NCBI RefSeq assembly: GCF_017316125.1
Contig: NZ_JAFLWA010000019.1
Location: 1-64,000, forward strand
DNA from: Enterococcus sp. DIV0660C
GTDB taxonomy: Bacteria; Bacillota; Bacilli; Lactobacillales; Enterococcaceae
Direction: 5' to 3'
Length of the DNA stretch: 64,000 nucleotides
The first letter of the stretch is position 1, and the number at the start of each line of letters is the position of its first letter. Shown in pieces: positions 46,212 through 56,137 of the stretch. The notes below the pieces were generated by a model. That model was not told the origin of the DNA. It did not search any database and was given only the letters and a program-made list of their open reading frames with translations. Made by a program: the position numbers and the translations under genes.

Positions 46212-47588
46212 TTATTTTTTAGTTAATTTGACAACGACTTCACAGCGAGCAGTTTGTGGAAACATGTCGACTGATTGCAAGTAGTCGACTTCATAACATT
46301 TGGTTAATTCAACTAAGTCACGAGCCAAGGTTGAAACATTACAAGAGATATAAACTAATTTTTTGGCTGGATGTTTCAATAAAGATTGAATTAATTTAGC
46401 ATCCAAACCAGTTCGGGGTGGATCAACGATAATTCCATCAGGAGTAAATCCTTCTTCGAGCCATTTAGGTAAAAGTTCTTCTGCCGTTCCGACTTCATAA
46501 CGAGTATTGTCGTAGCCCAAACGTGTTGCATTTTTTTTCGCATCCTCAATTGCTTGGGGAACAACATCCATTCCGCGAACTTCTTTTGCATATTTTGCAA
46601 CGCTTAACCCAATTGTTCCCACACCACAATACGCATCCACAACTGTTTCATCTTTTTCGATGGCTAACGCTTTGATTCCTTCTTGATAAAGAATTTTTGT
46701 TTGTTCTGGATTCAGTTGGAAAAAGGCGCGCGGTGATAAATCAAAAGTGACTTCGTTGATTCGTTCTTCGATTGCTTCTTTTCCCCAAAGATGAATCGTT
46801 TCGTCACCCATTACTAAAGAAGTTTTTTGAGGTTGAACATTTTGCATAATGGAAACTACTTCAGGCAACCGTTCGTTGATTTCACGAATCAGTGCATTTT
46901 TTTGTGGAAACTTTTGACTTCGAGTAATAAAAACAACTTGCAGTTCTCCTGTCTGGATCCCTACACGAACCATGATTGTCCGAAAAATACCGCTATTTGT
47001 TCGTTCATCATAAATAGGTAGATCATATTTATTTAACAAGCGAACGACTGTATTCATCACTTTTTGTGTTCGAGGTTCTTGAACCAAACAATCAGTCAGT
47101 GGAACTAAATTATGTGAATTCGCTTGATATAAACCAGCCTCGATTTGGTTGGTTTTTTTGTTTTTTCTTAACTGAAATTGAGCTTTATTCCGATAGCGCC
47201 AAGGGTCTTCCATGCCAATCGTTGGTAATAAAGGAAAATGACGGAAGCCAGCAGGTTTGAATTTTTCAAGTGCTTGTAAAAGCAAATCTTTTTTGAAATC
47301 GAGTTGTGCATGGTAGGCTAAATGTTGTAATTGACAACCACCACATTCGTAATAAACAGGACAGGGAGCGACGACGCGTTGGCTACTTGATTTTTTTACT
47401 TTCACAAGTTCTGCTTCTGCATAACGAGATGTCGCCTTGGTGATTTTCACAAGTACTTCTTCCTTTGGTAAAGCATAGGGAACAAAAATAATCAATCGTT
47501 TGAAGTAGCCAATGCCTTCACCATTGATACCAAGTCGTTTAATTTTTAAAGGAACTGTTTGTCCGGTTTTGACAATTGTTTCTGCCAT
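46212..47588 (-). CDS. rlmD: 23S rRNA (uracil-C5)-methyltransferase RlmD/RlmCD type
   Basis: This 458-residue SAM enzyme methylates a 23S rRNA uracil (U1939, perhaps also U747) at C5. It has an N-terminal TRAM domain (VPLKIKRLGINGEGIGYF), the iron-sulfur cluster motif CPVYYECGGC, the SAM motif VVDAYCGVGTIGLSVA, the IVDPPRTGLD loop and the catalytic cysteine in YISCNVSTLARDL. The Firmicute proteins often cover both U747 and U1939, so RlmCD is possible. An AAGGAG precedes the ATG. It diverges from recX. Confidence 0.95.
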   Translation of the reverse strand: MAETIVKTGQTVPLKIKRLGINGEGIGYFKRLIIFVPYALPKEEVLVKITKATSRYAEAELVKVKKSSSQRVVAPCPVYYECGGCQLQHLAYHAQLDFKKDLLLQALEKFKPAGFRHFPLLPTIGMEDPWRYRNKAQFQLRKNKKTNQIEAGLYQANSHNLVPLTDCLVQEPRTQKVMNTVVRLLNKYDLPIYDERTNSGIFRTIMVRVGIQTGELQVVFITRSQKFPQKNALIREINERLPEVVSIMQNVQPQKTSLVMGDETIHLWGKEAIEERINEVTFDLSPRAFFQLNPEQTKILYQEGIKALAIEKDETVVDAYCGVGTIGLSVAKYAKEVRGMDVVPQAIEDAKKNATRLGYDNTRYEVGTAEELLPKWLEEGFTPDGIIVDPPRTGLDAKLIQSLLKHPAKKLVYISCNVSTLARDLVELTKCYEVDYLQSVDMFPQTARCEVVVKLTKK

Positions 47589-47695
47589 AGGTATCTCCTT
47601 TTTTTCGTTTGATGTGGGTCTATTCTATCACAAAATCGCTGTCGGCGGGGAGTTTCTATGATATGATAGAGAATATATGTTCGAGGAGGAGTTTC

Positions 47696-48496
47696 ATGAT
47701 AACAGTGACGAGGATCAGCAAAGGCAAGGGCCCTTTTTACCAAGTCGATTTATCTGTTGGCGAGCCACTACATGTTTCAGAAGATGTTTTAATTCGTTAT
47801 CGTTTACTAAAAGGACGAGAGTTAGATGAGGAACTAATCAAAGAAATCAAAAAAAGTAGTGGAGAAGACTTTGGTTTTCAGCAAGCATTGAATTATTTGA
47901 GTTACCAATTACGCTCAGAAAAAGAAATTCGTACTTATTTAAAAGAAAAAGAAATCGTTCAAGAAGATCGAAATAAAATCGTTGCACGATTGAAAGAATT
48001 AGATTTGATCAATGATCTTGTTTATGGGGAAAGCTACGTCCGAACGCAGATGCGTCTGAGTGACAAAGGACCCAGAAAGTTGAACCAGCAGCTACAGCAA
48101 AAAGGGCTAAAACCAGAAATCATCGAGCAAGCATTGAGCCAATATCTTTTTGAAGACCAAGTGGAAGTTGCCAGTATCGCCGCACAAAAAGCATACAAAA
48201 AAAATCATGGAAAAAGCCAGAAAGAGCTCTTACGAAAAATTCAACAAAATTTAATGACCAAAGGCTTCAACTCAGAAGTGATCCAGCAGGCAATTGCCCA
48301 ATTGCCACAAGAAGTGGATGAGGAAGCAGAGTATGGATTGTTGGTAAACCAAGGCGAAAAATTATGGCGAAAGAATGCACGTTTTGATTTAACAAAACGT
48401 AGGATGAAAGTCAAACAGAGTCTTTATCAAAAGGGATTTAATCTGGACTTGATTCAACGATTTATTTCAGAAAAGGAAGCAGAAATCAGTGAATAA
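47696..48496 (+). CDS. recX: RecX, regulator of RecA
   Basis: RecX binds RecA filaments and limits or modulates recombination and the SOS response. The 266-residue protein is basic and made of helical repeats, with LNYLSYQLRSEKEIRTYLKEKEI and ELDLINDLVYGESYVRTQ as the first RecX motif. It is a long version, usual in Firmicutes (YfhG-like). The frame runs back to 47609, but the ATG at 47696 has GAGGAGG upstream and a better N-terminus. Its stop overlaps the mutY GTG start. Confidence 0.92.
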   Translation: MITVTRISKGKGPFYQVDLSVGEPLHVSEDVLIRYRLLKGRELDEELIKEIKKSSGEDFGFQQALNYLSYQLRSEKEIRTYLKEKEIVQEDRNKIVARLKELDLINDLVYGESYVRTQMRLSDKGPRKLNQQLQQKGLKPEIIEQALSQYLFEDQVEVASIAAQKAYKKNHGKSQKELLRKIQQNLMTKGFNSEVIQQAIAQLPQEVDEEAEYGLLVNQGEKLWRKNARFDLTKRRMKVKQSLYQKGFNLDLIQRFISEKEAEISE

Positions 48497-49676
48497 AGAG
48501 TGGGAAAACTGGTCAACAGAACAGACAAAAGAATTTCAGAAAAAATTTATTGAGTGGTATGAAAGAGAAAAAAGAAATTTACCTTGGCGCTATAATCGCG
48601 ACCCATACCGTATCTGGATCTCAGAGATTATGTTACAGCAAACGCGCGTCGATACAGTCATCGATTATTTTTATCGGTTTATGGAGTGGTTTCCAACAAT
48701 TGAAGCGCTAGCTAATGCACCAGAAGAAAAATTATTGAAGGCTTGGGAAGGACTAGGGTATTACTCTCGTGCTCGAAATATTCAAGCAGCAGCGAAACAA
48801 ATCATGAGTGAATTTGGCGGGGAAATGCCGCAAACAGTTGCTGAAATCAGCTCTTTAAAAGGAATTGGTCCTTATACGACGGGAGCGATTGCTAGTATTG
48901 CCTTCGATTTGCCTGAGCCCGCAATTGATGGCAATGTGATGCGAGTTGTGAGTCGTTTGTTTTGTATTGAAGACGACATTGCAAAGGCGTCTAGTAGAAA
49001 AGTTTTCGATGAAGCAGTTCGAAGTATTATTGACGAAGAACATCCGGGAGAATTCAATCAGGCATTCATGGATTTAGGTTCAGCTATTTGTACACCAACT
49101 TCTCCAAAATGTGAGAGTTGCCCCATCCAATCTTTTTGTTTAGCAAATGAGCGTGGAATTCAAACTAACTTTCCTGTGAAAACAAAAAAAGCTAAGCCAA
49201 AAGATGTGTATTACGTGGCAGCAGCAATTCAAGATCAAGCAGGAAGCTTTTATTTGGAAAAACGGACAAGCCAAAAGTTATTGGCAGACATGTGGACGTT
49301 TCCGTTAGTTGAAGTCACACTTGAACGGTATCAGGAACTTCAGCAGGAATGGGCATCAGCCATTGACAATCAACCGAGTTTATTTGATGAGTTGCTGATT
49401 GCAGAAGAACAGAGGAATTTACCTTTTGCTCACCAGGAGACAGTTGTTTGGCAAAAGCGACATTTAGGTGAGGTAGTTCATGTGTTCAGTCACTTAAAAT
49501 GGCATGTCCTTTTGTTTTACGGACGAGCAACAAACGTGACCACTCAACTGTTGCCAGAATCAGAAGCCACTTTGTGGATCGAGGAAGCAAAGTTTGCTCA
49601 ATTTGTTTTTCCAAAAGTTCAAATGAAATTGGTAGACCAACTTGAGAAAAATCGAAACAATAGTAATCCTTCCTAG
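48489..49676 (+). CDS. mutY: A/G-specific adenine glycosylase MutY
   Basis: MutY removes adenine mispaired with 8-oxoguanine. The 395-residue protein has the helix-hairpin-helix segment SLKGIGPYTTGAIASIAF, the catalytic aspartate shortly after in EPAIDGNV, the catalytic Glu in MLQQTRV, and the iron-sulfur cluster CTPTSPKCESCPIQSFC. A C-terminal NUDIX-like domain recognises 8-oxoguanine (VYYVAAAIQDQAG start). Its GTG start lies within the recX 3' end, so the two are coupled. Confidence 0.95.
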   Translation: MNKEWENWSTEQTKEFQKKFIEWYEREKRNLPWRYNRDPYRIWISEIMLQQTRVDTVIDYFYRFMEWFPTIEALANAPEEKLLKAWEGLGYYSRARNIQAAAKQIMSEFGGEMPQTVAEISSLKGIGPYTTGAIASIAFDLPEPAIDGNVMRVVSRLFCIEDDIAKASSRKVFDEAVRSIIDEEHPGEFNQAFMDLGSAICTPTSPKCESCPIQSFCLANERGIQTNFPVKTKKAKPKDVYYVAAAIQDQAGSFYLEKRTSQKLLADMWTFPLVEVTLERYQELQQEWASAIDNQPSLFDELLIAEEQRNLPFAHQETVVWQKRHLGEVVHVFSHLKWHVLLFYGRATNVTTQLLPESEATLWIEEAKFAQFVFPKVQMKLVDQLEKNRNNSNPS

Positions 49677-49769
49677 GCAAAGAGAAAGTTTATTGATATA
49701 ATAATTACGATGTCGGTGTAATGAACACCCAAACACAAAGCACAAGATGCTGCTTAAGGAAGGGTTGCT

Positions 49770-50303
49770 ATGGGAGTTCCAAAAGAAGGAGAGTTTGTCA
49801 CGATCCAAAGTTACAAACACGACGGCAAATTGCATCGAACGTGGCGTGATACCATGGTATTAAAAACAAGCGAACACTCAATGATTGGCGTGAACGATCA
49901 CACTTTAGTTACCGAGTCTGACGGTCGGCGTTGGGTAACGCGAGAACCAGCAATTGTGTATTTCCACAAAAAATACTGGTTTAATGTAATAGCAATGATT
50001 CGTGAAAAGGGGGTTTCCTATTATTGTAATCTAGCTTCACCTTTTTTATTAGACGATGAAGCCTTGAAGTATATCGACTATGATTTAGATATCAAGGTAT
50101 TTCCTGATGGAGAAAAACGTTTGTTAGATGTTGATGAATATGAAATGCACAGTAAAATCATGCATTATCCTAATGACATCGACTTCATTTTAAAAGAGAA
50201 TGTGAAGATTTTAGTTGACTGGATCAATAATGAACAAGGACCTTTTTCTGAAGGCTATATTGATATTTGGTATGATCGTTATAAGCAATTGTCGCGAAAG
50301 TAA
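49770..50303 (+). CDS. DUF402-family nucleoside phosphatase
   Basis: This 177-residue protein is of the DUF402/YgaC family; a staphylococcal relative (Ntdp) hydrolyses nucleoside tri- and diphosphates. Conserved parts are [42 protein letters not shown] and [15 protein letters not shown] with metal-binding acidic residues. Length matches. An AAGGAAGGG precedes the ATG, and an extended TGATATAAT -10 is found around 49695. It stands alone, with its own terminator. Confidence 0.88.
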   Translation: MGVPKEGEFVTIQSYKHDGKLHRTWRDTMVLKTSEHSMIGVNDHTLVTESDGRRWVTREPAIVYFHKKYWFNVIAMIREKGVSYYCNLASPFLLDDEALKYIDYDLDIKVFPDGEKRLLDVDEYEMHSKIMHYPNDIDFILKENVKILVDWINNEQGPFSEGYIDIWYDRYKQLSRK

Positions 50304-50313
50304 AACAAAAAAG

Positions 50314-50357
50314 AACAGCAGGCTAGAGAAAAAATTCTTAAGCCCGCTGTTTTTTTA
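50314..50357. terminator. Bidirectional terminator between DUF402 and GNAT genes
   Basis: ACAGCAGGCT pairs with AGCCCGCTGT (one A-C mismatch) with A and T runs on both sides. The two convergent genes share it; the T run overlaps the GNAT 3' end. Confidence 0.8.
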
Positions 50358-50798
50358 TTGCTGTGACATTTTCTTTCGCATATGTAGATGAGGCATTCCT
50401 GCATCTTCAAATGGTTCGCCATAAATTTCATAGCCTAGCTTGGAATAAAAATTCACAGCAGTTTCTTGAGCACCTAAAAGAATGGTGTTGTAGCCTTGAT
50501 TTTTAGTGAATTCTTCTGCTTCCTTCACTAAGTAATTTCCTAAACCTTGTTGGCGAAAATTTTGAAGGATCGCCATTCGTTGCAACTTCATTTTTCCATT
50601 GTCTAATGGCAGTAAACGAACTGTCCCACATGGTTCTTTTTTTTCAGAATAAAGGACAAAATGAATACATCTTGCCTCATCTTTATCGATTTCTCGTTCA
50701 AGCGGAACGCCTTGCTCAACGACAAATACCTGATGTCGAATGCGAACAGCATCTAAATAAATCCCACTTAACGTATCTCTTGTTTGTACGATTTTCAT
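50355..50798 (-). CDS. GNAT-family N-acetyltransferase
   Basis: This 147-residue GNAT protein resembles YjcF/ElaA-like enzymes. The acetyl-CoA loop is LQNFRQQGLGNYLVKEA (Q/RxxGxG/A). It starts with VRIRHQVFVVEQGVP, a segment shared with that branch, and has GAQETAVNFYSKLGYE near the end. The substrate is unknown. It diverges from the exporter gene; a TATACT lies upstream on the minus strand. Confidence 0.88.
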   Translation of the reverse strand: MKIVQTRDTLSGIYLDAVRIRHQVFVVEQGVPLEREIDKDEARCIHFVLYSEKKEPCGTVRLLPLDNGKMKLQRMAILQNFRQQGLGNYLVKEAEEFTKNQGYNTILLGAQETAVNFYSKLGYEIYGEPFEDAGMPHLHMRKKMSQQ

Positions 50799-50946
50799 TC
50801 TACAATCACCTCTTATTGTTTTTTAGTATACTGGAAAGCTTCTGAAATGAAAAGTCGTGATAATCATTCCAGAAAAAAGAAAAGTTAGAGAAGAATTTTC
50901 AAACGAGATGCGCTATACTATAAAAAAGAGAAAAGGAGGAAATCGA

Positions 50947-52065
50947 TTGTTTGAAAAACTGAGAAATTCCAAATTGATGTTTTGGTCTTTTGAATTATTG
51001 ATCTTGGCTACATTGATTTTGGTTTCTTCAAAAATCAATTTTATATTTGAACCCATTGGGACATTTTTTTCAACTTTATTTGCGCCAGTTTTAATTGCTG
51101 GATTCTTGTATTATATTTTGAATCCTATTGTTAAACTGCTGATGCGAATAAAAATCAAACGAACCTGGGCAGTCGTGCTTGTATTGCTGATGCTACTGAC
51201 AGCAATTATTTGGATTTTACTGAGTGTGATCCCAAATCTGGTACAACAAATTTCTTCATTGGCTTCAAACATGCCTGACTTCATCAAACAAGTTGAAAGC
51301 TGGTTAAGAGAAATGGCAGAATGGCCGATTTTTAAAGAAGTGAATATCAGCAAATATTTAGACCAGTTAGATATTTCTTATGGTCAGATCATTCAACAAT
51401 TTTTAAGTGGAATTTCTTCTAGCCTAGGCTCGATTGTTGGAACAATTGCTTCAGCAACGATTGTGATCGTGACGGCACCATTTATTTTGTTCTATATGCT
51501 AAAAGATGGCGAAAAACTAGTACCCAATATTGAGCGCTTTTTCCCAGAAAAACGGAGAAGTCAAATCGTCGAGTTACTAGGTCAATTGAACCAGACATTA
51601 GCCAACTATATTAGTGGTCAAGCAATAGAATGTTTATTTGTTGGTACGTTTACCTTCCTAGGATATTTTATTTTGGGTATTGATTATGCCTTTTTATTCG
51701 GGGTGATTGCAGGTTTGACCAATTTGATTCCTTACTTGGGTCCTTATTTAGGATTAGCTCCGGCCTTCTTAGTGACGGTTTTCAATGAACCATTTAAAGC
51801 ATTGCTTTGTTGTATTGTTGTGCTCGTCGTTCAACAACTAGATGGAAATATCATTTATCCAAACGTTATTGGAAAATCATTGAAGATTCATCCATTAACA
51901 ATTATTATTGTTTTGTTAGTTGCCGGAAATATTGCTGGACTACTAGGAATCTTCTTAGGTGTACCTTTTTATGCGATTTGTAAAACAATTATTTCTTATG
52001 TTATCAAAATCGTTAAGGAAGATCAGCGAAACGAAAGTACGAAGAAAATCGCAACGACACCATAA
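50947..52065 (+). CDS. AI-2E family (PerM/YdiK-like) membrane transporter
   Basis: This 372-residue protein belongs to the AI-2E transporter family, whose members differ in function; some export autoinducer-2 or protons/sodium. About seven or eight membrane segments are seen with a long soluble loop (SLASNMPDFIKQVESWLREM). Family motifs include LPYLGPYLG-type IPYLGPYLGLAP and QQLDGNIIYPNVIGKSLKIHPL. I use the TTG at 50947 with AGGAGG 6 bases away; the frame extends to 50857. The substrate is not known. Confidence 0.88.
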   Translation: MFEKLRNSKLMFWSFELLILATLILVSSKINFIFEPIGTFFSTLFAPVLIAGFLYYILNPIVKLLMRIKIKRTWAVVLVLLMLLTAIIWILLSVIPNLVQQISSLASNMPDFIKQVESWLREMAEWPIFKEVNISKYLDQLDISYGQIIQQFLSGISSSLGSIVGTIASATIVIVTAPFILFYMLKDGEKLVPNIERFFPEKRRSQIVELLGQLNQTLANYISGQAIECLFVGTFTFLGYFILGIDYAFLFGVIAGLTNLIPYLGPYLGLAPAFLVTVFNEPFKALLCCIVVLVVQQLDGNIIYPNVIGKSLKIHPLTIIIVLLVAGNIAGLLGIFLGVPFYAICKTIISYVIKIVKEDQRNESTKKIATTP

Positions 52066-52117
52066 GACCTGCACTACTGTTTTTATTGCAAAGAAAATTG
52101 CTTTGTGATACCATTTT

Positions 52118-52144
52118 AACGTGGCTACCTAGCCACGTTTTTTT
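52118..52144 (+). terminator. Intrinsic terminator after the AI-2E-family gene
   Basis: A perfect 10-pair stem AACGTGGCTA / TAGCCACGTT with a two-base spacer ends in seven T. Confidence 0.9.
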
Positions 52145-52193
52145 CTATCGTAAACTAAAAAAAAATTTAACTTAACAAGGAGAGAATGCGATT

Positions 52194-53570
52194 ATGAATG
52201 CTGACCCTGAGAGTCAGTCGCTGTTAGCGCAGATTTTATTATTGATCGTTTTGACATTGATCAATGCTTTTTTAGCTGCTTCAGAGATTGCGGTTGTATC
52301 TATCAATAAAAACCGGGTTGAACAAAAAGCTGAAGAAGGAGATACAAAATCACAAAAACTTTTGAAAATATTGCAAGACCCTACCAACTTTTTATCTACG
52401 ATCCAAGTTGGGATCACGTTGGTCAACATTTTATCTGGTGCTTCTTTGGCCAATACGTTGTCTGAGAAACTTGCGCCAGTATTGGGTGGCAGTGCAGCAG
52501 CAAAAAATCTTGCTAGTGTGATTGTTTTGGCAATTTTAACTTATGTATCGATTGTTTTTGGTGAACTTTATCCAAAACGAATCGCTTTGAATAAATCTGA
52601 AGAAGTGGCACAATTAACTTCTGGTTTTATTCGAGCAATCGGTGTGGTAGCAAAACCATTTGTGTGGTTGTTGTCTGCTTCAACTAGTTTGTTAGCCCGA
52701 ATCACTCCGATGACATTTGACGACGAAGACTCAAAGATGACTCGAGACGAAATGCGTTATATGTTGGAAACAGAAGGTGTCTTGGATAATGAAGAGCTAG
52801 AAATGTTGCAAGGTGTTTTTTCTTTAGATACGAAAGTTGCGCGAGAAGTGATGGTACCTCGAACGGATGCTTTTATGATCGACATCAATGATTCCGTTGA
52901 AGATAATATCAATGAAGTTTTGTCCGAAAACTATTCTCGAATACCTGTCTACAACGAAGATAAGGATAAAGTAATCGGGATTCTTCATACGAAAAACTTA
53001 TTAAAAGCTGCTCATAGATTTGGCTTTGCTAACTTAGAGATTCGTAAAATCATGCAAGAACCATTGTTTGTTCCGGAAACGATTTTTATTGATGATTTGT
53101 TGTATGAATTGAAGAAAACACAAAATCAAATGGCCATTTTACTTGACGAATATGGTGGCGTAGTAGGTTTAGCAACTTTAGAAGACTTGCTAGAAGAAAT
53201 CGTCGGTGAAATCGATGATGAATCAGATGAAGTCGAAAACCTTTATGAAAAAGTAGCAGAACATGAATATATCATTCAAGGACGGATGCTGATCGACGAA
53301 TTCAATGAAGCGTTTGACACAGATCTTCACATGAGCGATGTCGACACGATGGCTGGTTACTTGATTACAGCGTTAGGATTGATTCCTGATGAAGGTGAAA
53401 AGCTTTCATTTGATGTGGATAACGTGACTTTGATTTCAGAAGAAATGGAAGGATCAAGAATTTTAAAAATTCGTGTGCAATTCCATGATCCAGAAGAAGT
53501 CGAAATAGAGCCAGAAGAGGAACGTCGTTATTTTAGAAAAGAGTTCGAAGATGACGAGCTTAGAAGATAA
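52194..53570 (+). CDS. CNNM/CorC-family CBS-domain membrane protein
   Basis: This 458-residue protein has an N-terminal DUF21 (CNNM) membrane domain with QILLLIVLTLINAFLAASEIAVVS, a tandem CBS domain (VMVPRTDAFMIDI and IMQEPLFVPETIFI), and a C-terminal CorC/HlyC domain (IDEFNEAFDTDLHMSD). It is often labelled hemolysin C, but the family is now linked to magnesium or other cation efflux. Length is normal. AAGGAGAG precedes the ATG. A terminator follows. Confidence 0.92.
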   Translation: MNADPESQSLLAQILLLIVLTLINAFLAASEIAVVSINKNRVEQKAEEGDTKSQKLLKILQDPTNFLSTIQVGITLVNILSGASLANTLSEKLAPVLGGSAAAKNLASVIVLAILTYVSIVFGELYPKRIALNKSEEVAQLTSGFIRAIGVVAKPFVWLLSASTSLLARITPMTFDDEDSKMTRDEMRYMLETEGVLDNEELEMLQGVFSLDTKVAREVMVPRTDAFMIDINDSVEDNINEVLSENYSRIPVYNEDKDKVIGILHTKNLLKAAHRFGFANLEIRKIMQEPLFVPETIFIDDLLYELKKTQNQMAILLDEYGGVVGLATLEDLLEEIVGEIDDESDEVENLYEKVAEHEYIIQGRMLIDEFNEAFDTDLHMSDVDTMAGYLITALGLIPDEGEKLSFDVDNVTLISEEMEGSRILKIRVQFHDPEEVEIEPEEERRYFRKEFEDDELRR

Positions 53571-53578
53571 AATGAAGG

Positions 53579-53609
53579 GAAGCTGTGATGAAAGTCACGG
53601 CTTCTTTTT
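53579..53609 (+). terminator. Intrinsic terminator after the CNNM gene
   Basis: The stem GAAGCTGTGA / TCACGGCTTC has one G-U pair and a six-base loop, then five T. Confidence 0.85.
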
Positions 53610-53732
53610 GAATTTATCCACTCACTGACTGTTTCATTCAAGAAATACATGATATACTAATCTAGTTGTAAGACGAGACTATTAGGTATTCGCAGAAACA
53701 GTAAATAAATGATGAAGAAACGGAGTTAATCT

Positions 53733-55310
53733 ATGAACAAGGAATTAAAACAACAAGTTGATAATCGCCGAACATTTGCGATTATTTCCCATCCGGATGC
53801 GGGGAAAACGACGATTACTGAACAATTACTTTTGTTTGGTGGTGCAATTCGCCAAGCCGGTACGGTCAAAGGGAAAAAAACAGGGAACTTTGCTAAATCT
53901 GACTGGATGGAAATCGAAAAGCAACGTGGGATCTCAGTTACCAGTTCAGTGATGCAACTGGATTACAAAGGAAAACGTGTCAATATTTTGGATACACCGG
54001 GACACGAAGACTTCTCTGAAGATACTTATCGAACATTGATGGCTGTCGATAGTGCAGTGATGGTAATTGATAGTGCAAAGGGGATCGAAGCACAAACAAA
54101 AAAATTATTTAAAGTTGTCAAAAAACGTGGTATTCCGATTTTTACTTTTATCAATAAACTCGATCGCGATGGTCGCGAACCACTTGAACTACTTGAGGAA
54201 CTAGAAGAATTATTAGATATCGAGTCTTACCCAATGAACTGGCCAATTGGGATGGGAAAAGGATTGGAAGGCTTGTATGATATCTACCATAATCGTGTAG
54301 AATTTTACCGTCCTGAAAACTATAACGATGAGCGTTTAGTTGAACTAGATGAAGATGGCTTATTGCCAGACAATCATCCATTGACTCAAAATTCAATCTA
54401 TTCACAAGTATTAGAAGAAGTCGAGTTAGTTAAAGAAGCTGGCGATGCTTTCAATGCGGAAAAAATTGCACGTGGTGATCAAACACCTGTCTTCTTTGGT
54501 TCAGCGTTAACGAACTTCGGTGTGCAGACATTTTTGGAAACATTTGTAGACTTAGCACCCTCACCCCATGGACATAAAACTCGGGATGAACAAGTCATTA
54601 GTCCCTATGAAGAAGAATTTTCAGGGTTTGTCTTTAAGATTCAAGCAAATATGAATCCTGCACATCGTGATAGAATTGCTTTTGTGCGAATTTGTTCAGG
54701 AACATTTGAACGTGGGATGGATGTTTTTTTAGAACGTACAAGTAAAAAACTAAAATTAAGTAATGTTACCCAGTTTATGGCAGATGCACGGGAAAACGTC
54801 GAAAATGCAGTAGCAGGTGATATCATTGGGGTTTACGACACCGGAAATTACCAAATTGGAGATACTTTGTATGAAGGAAAATTGAAAGTTGCTTATGAAG
54901 AACTACCTTCATTTACACCAGAATTGTTTATGAAAGTCACAGCGAAAAATGTGATGAAACAAAAATCTTTCCACAAAGGAATCCAACAATTGGTTCAAGA
55001 AGGTGCGATCCAGTTATACAAAACTTATTTGACTGAAGAATATATTATTGGAGCTGTAGGACAACTTCAATTTGAGGTTTTCCAATACCGGATGATGAAT
55101 GAATACAATTCAGAAGTTATCATGACACCTATGGGGAACAAAATTGCTCGTTGGATCAATCCAGAAGATTTGGATGAAAAGATGAGTTCCAGTCGAAATA
55201 TTTTAGCACGTGATCGTTTTGATCAACCGTTATTCTTGTTCGAAAATCAATTTGCGATGCGTTGGTTCAGTGATAAATATCCAGATGTTGAACTGAAAAG
55301 TTTACTATAA
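53733..55310 (+). CDS. prfC: Peptide chain release factor 3
   Basis: RF3 is a GTPase that removes RF1 and RF2 from the ribosome after termination. The 525-residue protein has the P-loop [13 protein letters not shown], the switch [18 protein letters not shown], the G3 [12 protein letters not shown], and the NKLD G4. The C-terminal domains are normal. A TATACT with an extended TGA lies at 53649-53657. There is no neighbouring gene in an operon. Confidence 0.97.
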   Translation: MNKELKQQVDNRRTFAIISHPDAGKTTITEQLLLFGGAIRQAGTVKGKKTGNFAKSDWMEIEKQRGISVTSSVMQLDYKGKRVNILDTPGHEDFSEDTYRTLMAVDSAVMVIDSAKGIEAQTKKLFKVVKKRGIPIFTFINKLDRDGREPLELLEELEELLDIESYPMNWPIGMGKGLEGLYDIYHNRVEFYRPENYNDERLVELDEDGLLPDNHPLTQNSIYSQVLEEVELVKEAGDAFNAEKIARGDQTPVFFGSALTNFGVQTFLETFVDLAPSPHGHKTRDEQVISPYEEEFSGFVFKIQANMNPAHRDRIAFVRICSGTFERGMDVFLERTSKKLKLSNVTQFMADARENVENAVAGDIIGVYDTGNYQIGDTLYEGKLKVAYEELPSFTPELFMKVTAKNVMKQKSFHKGIQQLVQEGAIQLYKTYLTEEYIIGAVGQLQFEVFQYRMMNEYNSEVIMTPMGNKIARWINPEDLDEKMSSSRNILARDRFDQPLFLFENQFAMRWFSDKYPDVELKSLL

Positions 55311-55356
55311 AAATTGCTGATAAATCAGCTTTAAATAATAGAAATGCTACACCAAT

Positions 55357-55400
55357 AAAAAGTCCTTCTTCATCATGTTTTGATGAAGAAGGACTTTTTT
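55357..55400 (+). terminator. Intrinsic terminator after prfC
   Basis: A 19-pair perfect stem (55357-55375 with 55381-55399) has a five-base loop and ends in six T. Confidence 0.92.
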
Positions 55401-55510
55401 GTTTGAACTAACCGAAACATTCCCGTGCTAGAATGAAATAAATAATCAAAGTATAAAAGAACTGCGTTTTGATTGGATACACAGAATAAAAATGTGTGAG
55501 GTGCTCAAAT

Positions 55511-55885
55511 ATGATTCGGAAAAGAGATCATTTTTTTTAGAAATCGCCAATTTATAGAATGATCGTAGTTGTTACGATAGTCGCAGCAGGTGAAGCTTTG
55601 TTCGACCTGATTAATCATCGCTTTTTATTTCGTAACATGCGAACAACATACACATTTTTATTGCTCTTTGCAGGGATGTCGCTTGTTTCAAAACTCCGTT
55701 TGCCAAACTGGCTACTGTTCATCTTGGTCTATTTGATTTTCTTTAGTATTTTTAGTATTGAAATGTTTTTCGATCATAGTTATGTTGACTATACTTCTTT
55801 CATGGTCATTGGTGGAATCACTCTGTTGATAGCAACGATCGTAACGATTGGTGCAGTAAAAATCAAAAGTCGGGGACACCGCTAA
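55511..55885 (+). pseudogene. Small membrane protein gene interrupted by an in-frame TAG
   Basis: The ATG at 55511 has a good GTGAGGTG ribosome-binding site but its frame stops after nine codons at TAG 55538-55540. The same frame then reopens and runs to 55885, giving about 115 more residues with four hydrophobic segments (IVVVTIVAAGEALF, TFLLLFAGMSLV, LLFILVYLIFFSIF, FMVIGGITLLIATIV). The first ATG after the stop (55559) has no visible ribosome-binding site. I see this as a DUF3021-like small membrane protein gene with a nonsense change, or a restart product. Family assignment is weak. Confidence 0.55.
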
Positions 55886-55950
55886 TATAAGTGATTGAAA
55901 AAGCCTTAACTTAATGGATCAAAAGAAATATTTAACTAAAAGTTGTTATA

Positions 55951-55979
55951 AAAAAGTCCAATTATGATGGGCTTTTTTT
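55951..55979 (+). terminator. Terminator after the interrupted membrane gene
   Basis: AAAAAGTCC pairs with GGGCTTTTT (one G-U pair), followed by a T run. Confidence 0.65.
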
Positions 55980-56071
55980 GTGTAATTGAAATGGTCACAA
56001 GCAATCTTTTTTTTAGAATATAAAATGAGCAAATGAAAAACAACTTTCGCTTATGATTCAACTTTTTGTAG

Positions 56072-56100
56072 TTGACGTCTAAAAGAAATTCTAGTATCAT
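56072..56100 (+). promoter_or_regulatory. Promoter of the TetR-type regulator
   Basis: TTGACG and TATCAT lie 17 bases apart, one of the best -35 matches in the window. The first operator starts 6 bases beyond the -10, where it would block transcription start. Confidence 0.7.
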
Positions 56101-56105
56101 CAATA

Positions 56106-56118
56106 TGAACGTTGTTCA
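56106..56118. promoter_or_regulatory. TetR operator 1
   Basis: TGAACGTTGTTCA is an inverted repeat, TGAAC-N3-GTTCA. The same 13 bases recur at 56712-56724, and I found no other copy. It is placed between the promoter and the regulator gene, so it suggests autoregulation. Confidence 0.75.
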
Positions 56119-56137
56119 TGTTGAAGGAGGAAGAGTA

